A stretch of 55,670 nt of DNA, from positions 1 through 55,670 of the forward strand of contig JAEWDP010000128.1 of NCBI GenBank assembly GCA_023390055.1, read 5' to 3'. Shown here in pieces: positions 52,602 through 55,670 of the stretch (within the stretch, counting starts at the first letter, position 1; every line of letters starts with the position of its first letter). Below the pieces are notes generated by a model, which worked only from the letters and a program-made list of their open reading frames with translations, was not told the DNA's origin and did no database searches. This DNA is from Pseudomonadota bacterium (GTDB taxonomy: Bacteria > Pseudomonadota > Alphaproteobacteria > Rhizobiales > Rhizobiaceae). The translations under genes were made by a program, and so were the position numbers.

Positions 52602-53093
52602 CTACTTGCCGCCGTTCGGGAAATCGTCCTTCAAGCCGTCTCCCACTTTCCATGGCCAATCGACGACATAAGCTTCGAAGTCATCGACATCGACCTCCGT
52701 TTCGCACAGGGTCTCATGTCCACTGGCGGAAATACCGGCATCATGCACGCTTTGCGGATCGCCGGAGACAAGCGGGTGCCACCAGTACAGATCATGTCCC
52801 TCACGCACCAGACGATAGGCACAGGTCGGCGGCAGCCATGCGATCTCATCGACCGCTGCTGGCGTCAACTGTATACATTCCGGTACGATTTCCTGCCTGT
52901 TTTCATAGTCACAGCAGCGACAGGTCTGTGCATCCATCAGTCGACATCGGACCGAGGTAAACACGACTTCACCGGTCTCCCAGTCTTCCAGCTTGTTGAG
53001 ACAGCAAAGCCCGCAACCATCGCAGAGGCTCTCCCACTCCTGCTGATCCATCTCTTCGAGCGTCTTTGTCTTCCAGAAGGGTAATTGTGTCAT
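52602..53093 (-). CDS. YcgN-family cysteine-cluster protein (UPF0260)
   Basis: The 163-residue protein carries the Cys pattern CDGCGLCC, VRCRLMDAQTCRCCDY and PEC of the YcgN/YkgJ cysteine-cluster family, a probable zinc or Fe-S binding site. Other conserved pieces are LPPTCAYRLVREG and LYWWHPLVSGD. Its function is unknown. It is divergent from the PBP gene. Confidence 0.92.
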   Translation of the reverse strand: MTQLPFWKTKTLEEMDQQEWESLCDGCGLCCLNKLEDWETGEVVFTSVRCRLMDAQTCRCCDYENRQEIVPECIQLTPAAVDEIAWLPPTCAYRLVREGHDLYWWHPLVSGDPQSVHDAGISASGHETLCETEVDVDDFEAYVVDWPWKVGDGLKDDFPNGGK

Positions 53094-53239
53094 TCACATA
53101 TCCAAATCGTGAACCAATAGCCGCTCCATGACTTTAACAGTTGCGATTATGCTATCGTATTTCAACGTTTTATCAGCTATTGCTGATTTCTTGTGCCCGC
53201 AGCTGTGGCCTCTTGGAAACAGAACGTCAAGCAGCAGGC

Positions 53240-55477
53240 ATGACCAACCAGGGGATACCAGTGCCGGACGGTCCACACAAACAGGAAGAGCGACCACAAA
53301 GGAAGCGCCACTTCCTGCTGCGCATCGATTCCTGGATCGATTCCACCCTGTGGAACATGGGGTTCCGGCTGGGTGAAGTCTGGGAAGAAATCACCATTTT
53401 CTTCCGCAAGTTTCGCGTCCGCGGCTGGAAGAAGGCCATCTTCGAACTCGCAGGCGAGGCCATGACCCTTGGTACCGCCGGATCGGTTCTGTTGCTGGCT
53501 CTGGCGCTGCCAGCTTTCGAGGAAACCAAAGAAGATTGGCGTAATCGTGGTGATTTTGCCGTAACCTTCCTTGATCGCTACGGCAACACGATTGGCCACC
53601 GCGGGATCATTCACGAGGATTCCGTCCCTGTCGATGAGCTTCCGGACCATTTGATCAAGGCCGTCCTTGCCACCGAAGACCGGCGCTTCTTCGATCATTT
53701 CGGCATCGATTTTATCGGTCTTGCGCGTGCCATGAACGAAAATGCCAAGGCCGGTGGCGTCGTTCAGGGCGGCTCCACACTCACCCAACAGCTTGCCAAG
53801 AACCTGTTTCTTTCAAACGAACGGTCAATCGAACGAAAGATCAAGGAAGCCTTTCTGGCGCTGTGGCTGGAGGCCAATCTCTCCAAGAAGGAAATTCTGT
53901 CGCTCTACCTCGACCGCGCCTATATGGGAGGCGGTACCTTTGGTGCGGCAGCCGCGGCTCAGTTTTACTTCGGCAAGAACATTACGGAGGTAAACCTGGC
54001 AGAATCGGCGATGCTGGCTGGCCTGTTCAAGGCGCCGGCAAAATATGCGCCTCACGTCAATCTGCCGGCCGCCCGTGCCCGTGCGAACGAAGTGTTGTCC
54101 AATATCGTTCAGGGCGAGATGATGACCGAGGGGCAGGTCATCGGGGCCAGGCGGGCTCCTGCCACCATTATCGACAGGGCCGACGCCAAGGCGCCTGACT
54201 ACTTCCTCGACTGGGCGTTTGAAGAAGTACAGCACCTTGCCAAGGCGGGGAAGTTTTCCGAGCGCTCCGTCATTGTACGCACCACGATCGATATGGGACT
54301 GCAGCACGCGGCAGAGGCGGCCATGGAATCAAGCCTGCGCGAATATGGAGAGGGCTACCGCGCCAGGCAAGGCGCCATGGTCATGATCGAAAACGGCGGC
54401 GCAGTGCGCGCCATGGTGGGCGGACGCGACTATGGTGAAAGCCAGTTCAACCGTGCAACCCGCGCACTGCGGCAACCTGGATCATCGTTCAAGCTCTATA
54501 CCTATGCTGCAGCGATGGAAAAGGGCTTCACACCGGAATCGGTAATTTCCGACGCACCGATCACCTGGCGGGGCTGGTCACCGCAGAATTACGGCCGCTC
54601 CTACAAGGGCAAGGTCACTCTGATGACTGCCATGTCGCAATCGCTCAATACGGTTCCGGTCCGTCTGGCAAGGGACGAGCTTGGCACCGAGAAGATTGCA
54701 GAACTTGCCACGGCAATGGGTATCGAGACACCACTTCGCACCGACAAGACCTTGCCACTTGGCACGTCCGAGGTCACCGTGCTTGATCAGGCAACGGCCT
54801 TTGCCGTGATGCCGGCAGGCGGGTTGCAGTCAAGGCGCCACGGTATCGCGCAGGTGGTGGGTTATGGCGGCAATGTCCTCTACGACTTCCAGAAGGACGA
54901 GCCACCGGCAAAGCGCGTGCTTTCAGAGCAGGCGATGGTTTCCATGAACCGTATTCTCACGAATATTCCCTACCACGGAACCGCACGCCGCTCGGCAGTC
55001 GATGGCGTCCTGACCGGCGGCAAGACCGGCACCTCGCAAAGCTATCGCGATGCATGGTTCGTCGGATTTACCGGCAATTACACAACCGCAGTCTGGTTTG
55101 GAAACGACGACTTCACCCCCATGAACAACATGACCGGTGGAACGCTACCGGCCATGACGTTCAAGAAATTGATGAACTATGCGCATCAGGGCATTGAACT
55201 GAAGCCCATTCCAGGGATCGAAAACCCGTTCCCCGATGACGGCAAGAGCAAGGATGATAAGATCGCTGCCAAAAGCGAAAACGGCGAAGAGGCCCTTCCC
55301 TCAATGGTTCGTCCGCGATCCATGTCTGCACAATCGACACGCATATTGCGCAAGATTGCAGACAGGCTGAAAGCTGCAACACCGTTAACAACGGCAAAGA
55401 CAAAGGTCGCCGACAGCACCATGACAGGATCAGTCAACGACATCGTTTCATCATCTGCGCCAGCTTCGGTGCATTGA
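53240..55477 (+). CDS. class A penicillin-binding protein (PBP1a-like)
   Basis: This bifunctional enzyme polymerises lipid II into glycan chains and cross-links them in the periplasm. From the ATG at 53240 it has 745 residues: cytoplasmic N-terminus, one membrane helix (about 73-92), a glycosyltransferase-51 domain with EDRRFFDHFGID and GGSTLTQQLAKNLFL, and a transpeptidase domain with SSFK (active-site Ser, in PGSSFKLYTY), SxN (SQSLNT) and KTG (GGKTGTSQ). The Ser/Thr-rich tail after residue 660 is probably disordered. An upstream in-frame ATG at 53141 adds 33 residues with no family resemblance. Confidence 0.93.
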   Translation: MTNQGIPVPDGPHKQEERPQRKRHFLLRIDSWIDSTLWNMGFRLGEVWEEITIFFRKFRVRGWKKAIFELAGEAMTLGTAGSVLLLALALPAFEETKEDWRNRGDFAVTFLDRYGNTIGHRGIIHEDSVPVDELPDHLIKAVLATEDRRFFDHFGIDFIGLARAMNENAKAGGVVQGGSTLTQQLAKNLFLSNERSIERKIKEAFLALWLEANLSKKEILSLYLDRAYMGGGTFGAAAAAQFYFGKNITEVNLAESAMLAGLFKAPAKYAPHVNLPAARARANEVLSNIVQGEMMTEGQVIGARRAPATIIDRADAKAPDYFLDWAFEEVQHLAKAGKFSERSVIVRTTIDMGLQHAAEAAMESSLREYGEGYRARQGAMVMIENGGAVRAMVGGRDYGESQFNRATRALRQPGSSFKLYTYAAAMEKGFTPESVISDAPITWRGWSPQNYGRSYKGKVTLMTAMSQSLNTVPVRLARDELGTEKIAELATAMGIETPLRTDKTLPLGTSEVTVLDQATAFAVMPAGGLQSRRHGIAQVVGYGGNVLYDFQKDEPPAKRVLSEQAMVSMNRILTNIPYHGTARRSAVDGVLTGGKTGTSQSYRDAWFVGFTGNYTTAVWFGNDDFTPMNNMTGGTLPAMTFKKLMNYAHQGIELKPIPGIENPFPDDGKSKDDKIAAKSENGEEALPSMVRPRSMSAQSTRILRKIADRLKAATPLTTAKTKVADSTMTGSVNDIVSSSAPASVH

Positions 55478-55670
55478 CAACGGTCCTTCCCGCAAAACAG
55501 ACCTTGTCCCGACTTCTGCCAAACTTGGAATTTAGAGGCGGCTCCAAATTTTAATCTCGCTATTTCAGCAGTTTAGCATTTTCAGATTTGGATGTTTCCG
55601 CACTAAGCAGCCATTTTCAGCCACTTCAGGCTTGGGTTTGTCGCCATGATGCTATCTTCTACCCATCATG
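55478..55670. other. window edge, no gene visible
   Basis: This AT-richer sequence follows the PBP stop. Nothing coding is recognised. In related rhizobia prfB often follows this PBP gene, but no part of it is visible here. Confidence 0.3.

Noticed and set aside
1..55670. CRISPR arrays, tRNA/rRNA genes, intact insertion sequences, prophage or integrative element ends
   Set aside because: No regularly spaced repeats, no cloverleaf with a T-arm GTTCGA motif, no transposase or integrase reading frame and no flanking att-like repeats were found by eye on either strand.

Overview
The window looks like a chromosomal segment of an alphaproteobacterium of the order Hyphomicrobiales (Rhizobiales), most likely Rhizobiaceae. 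Reasons: moderately high GC; the gene string pepN, PAS histidine kinase, glnE, two-component pair, degP, ccmI-ccmE-ccmF-ccmH (the rhizobial cycHJKL operon), lipoprotein, feuQ-feuP-feuN; an ETF-ubiquinone oxidoreductase; a YcgN cysteine-cluster protein next to a class A penicillin-binding protein; and promoter motifs that match the alphaproteobacterial general stress sigma factor EcfG/RpoE2. There is no rRNA, tRNA, CRISPR array, intact insertion sequence or phage gene.

Layout. 0.3-5.7 kb: AMP nucleosidase, a divergent class III aminotransferase / glutamine-synthetase-like pair that looks like polyamine catabolism, and a diguanylate cyclase. 5.8-6.1 kb: decayed remains of a YefM-YoeB toxin-antitoxin pair. 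6.1-16.9 kb: lipid kinase, quinone-oxidoreductase-like dehydrogenase, L,D-transpeptidase, ilvE, ETF-QO divergent from a D-2-hydroxyacid dehydrogenase that could feed it, a DEAD-box helicase and an atypical SDR. 17-19.1 kb: an ampR gene facing a frameshifted class D beta-lactamase. 19.2-25.8 kb: YegD-like Hsp70, an unusual uracil-DNA glycosylase, a small ORF, a DMT transporter and aminopeptidase N.

26-42.9 kb is the envelope, nitrogen and cytochrome core: a PAS kinase convergent with glnE, a response regulator/kinase pair downstream of the periplasmic protease DegP, the overlapping ccmIEFH haem-lyase operon, a lipoprotein, and a FeuN-FeuP-FeuQ-like sensory operon. 43-45.4 kb is a patch of small or broken genes, one of them behind a near-perfect EcfG promoter. 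45.6-55.5 kb: a DapA-family aldolase/lyase, SelO, an outer-membrane beta-barrel protein, an ECF41 sigma factor operon with its partner CMD protein and a consensus ECF41 promoter, rpsU, cspA, acylphosphatase, YcgN and PBP1a.

The most informative findings are the autoregulatory ECF41/CMD operon, the broken ampR-linked beta-lactamase, the family-4-like UDG that lacks two iron-sulfur cysteines, the YefM-YoeB relic, and the small-protein patch with an EcfG promoter. No clearly new multi-gene system is visible. All function calls come from reading motifs; no database search was run.
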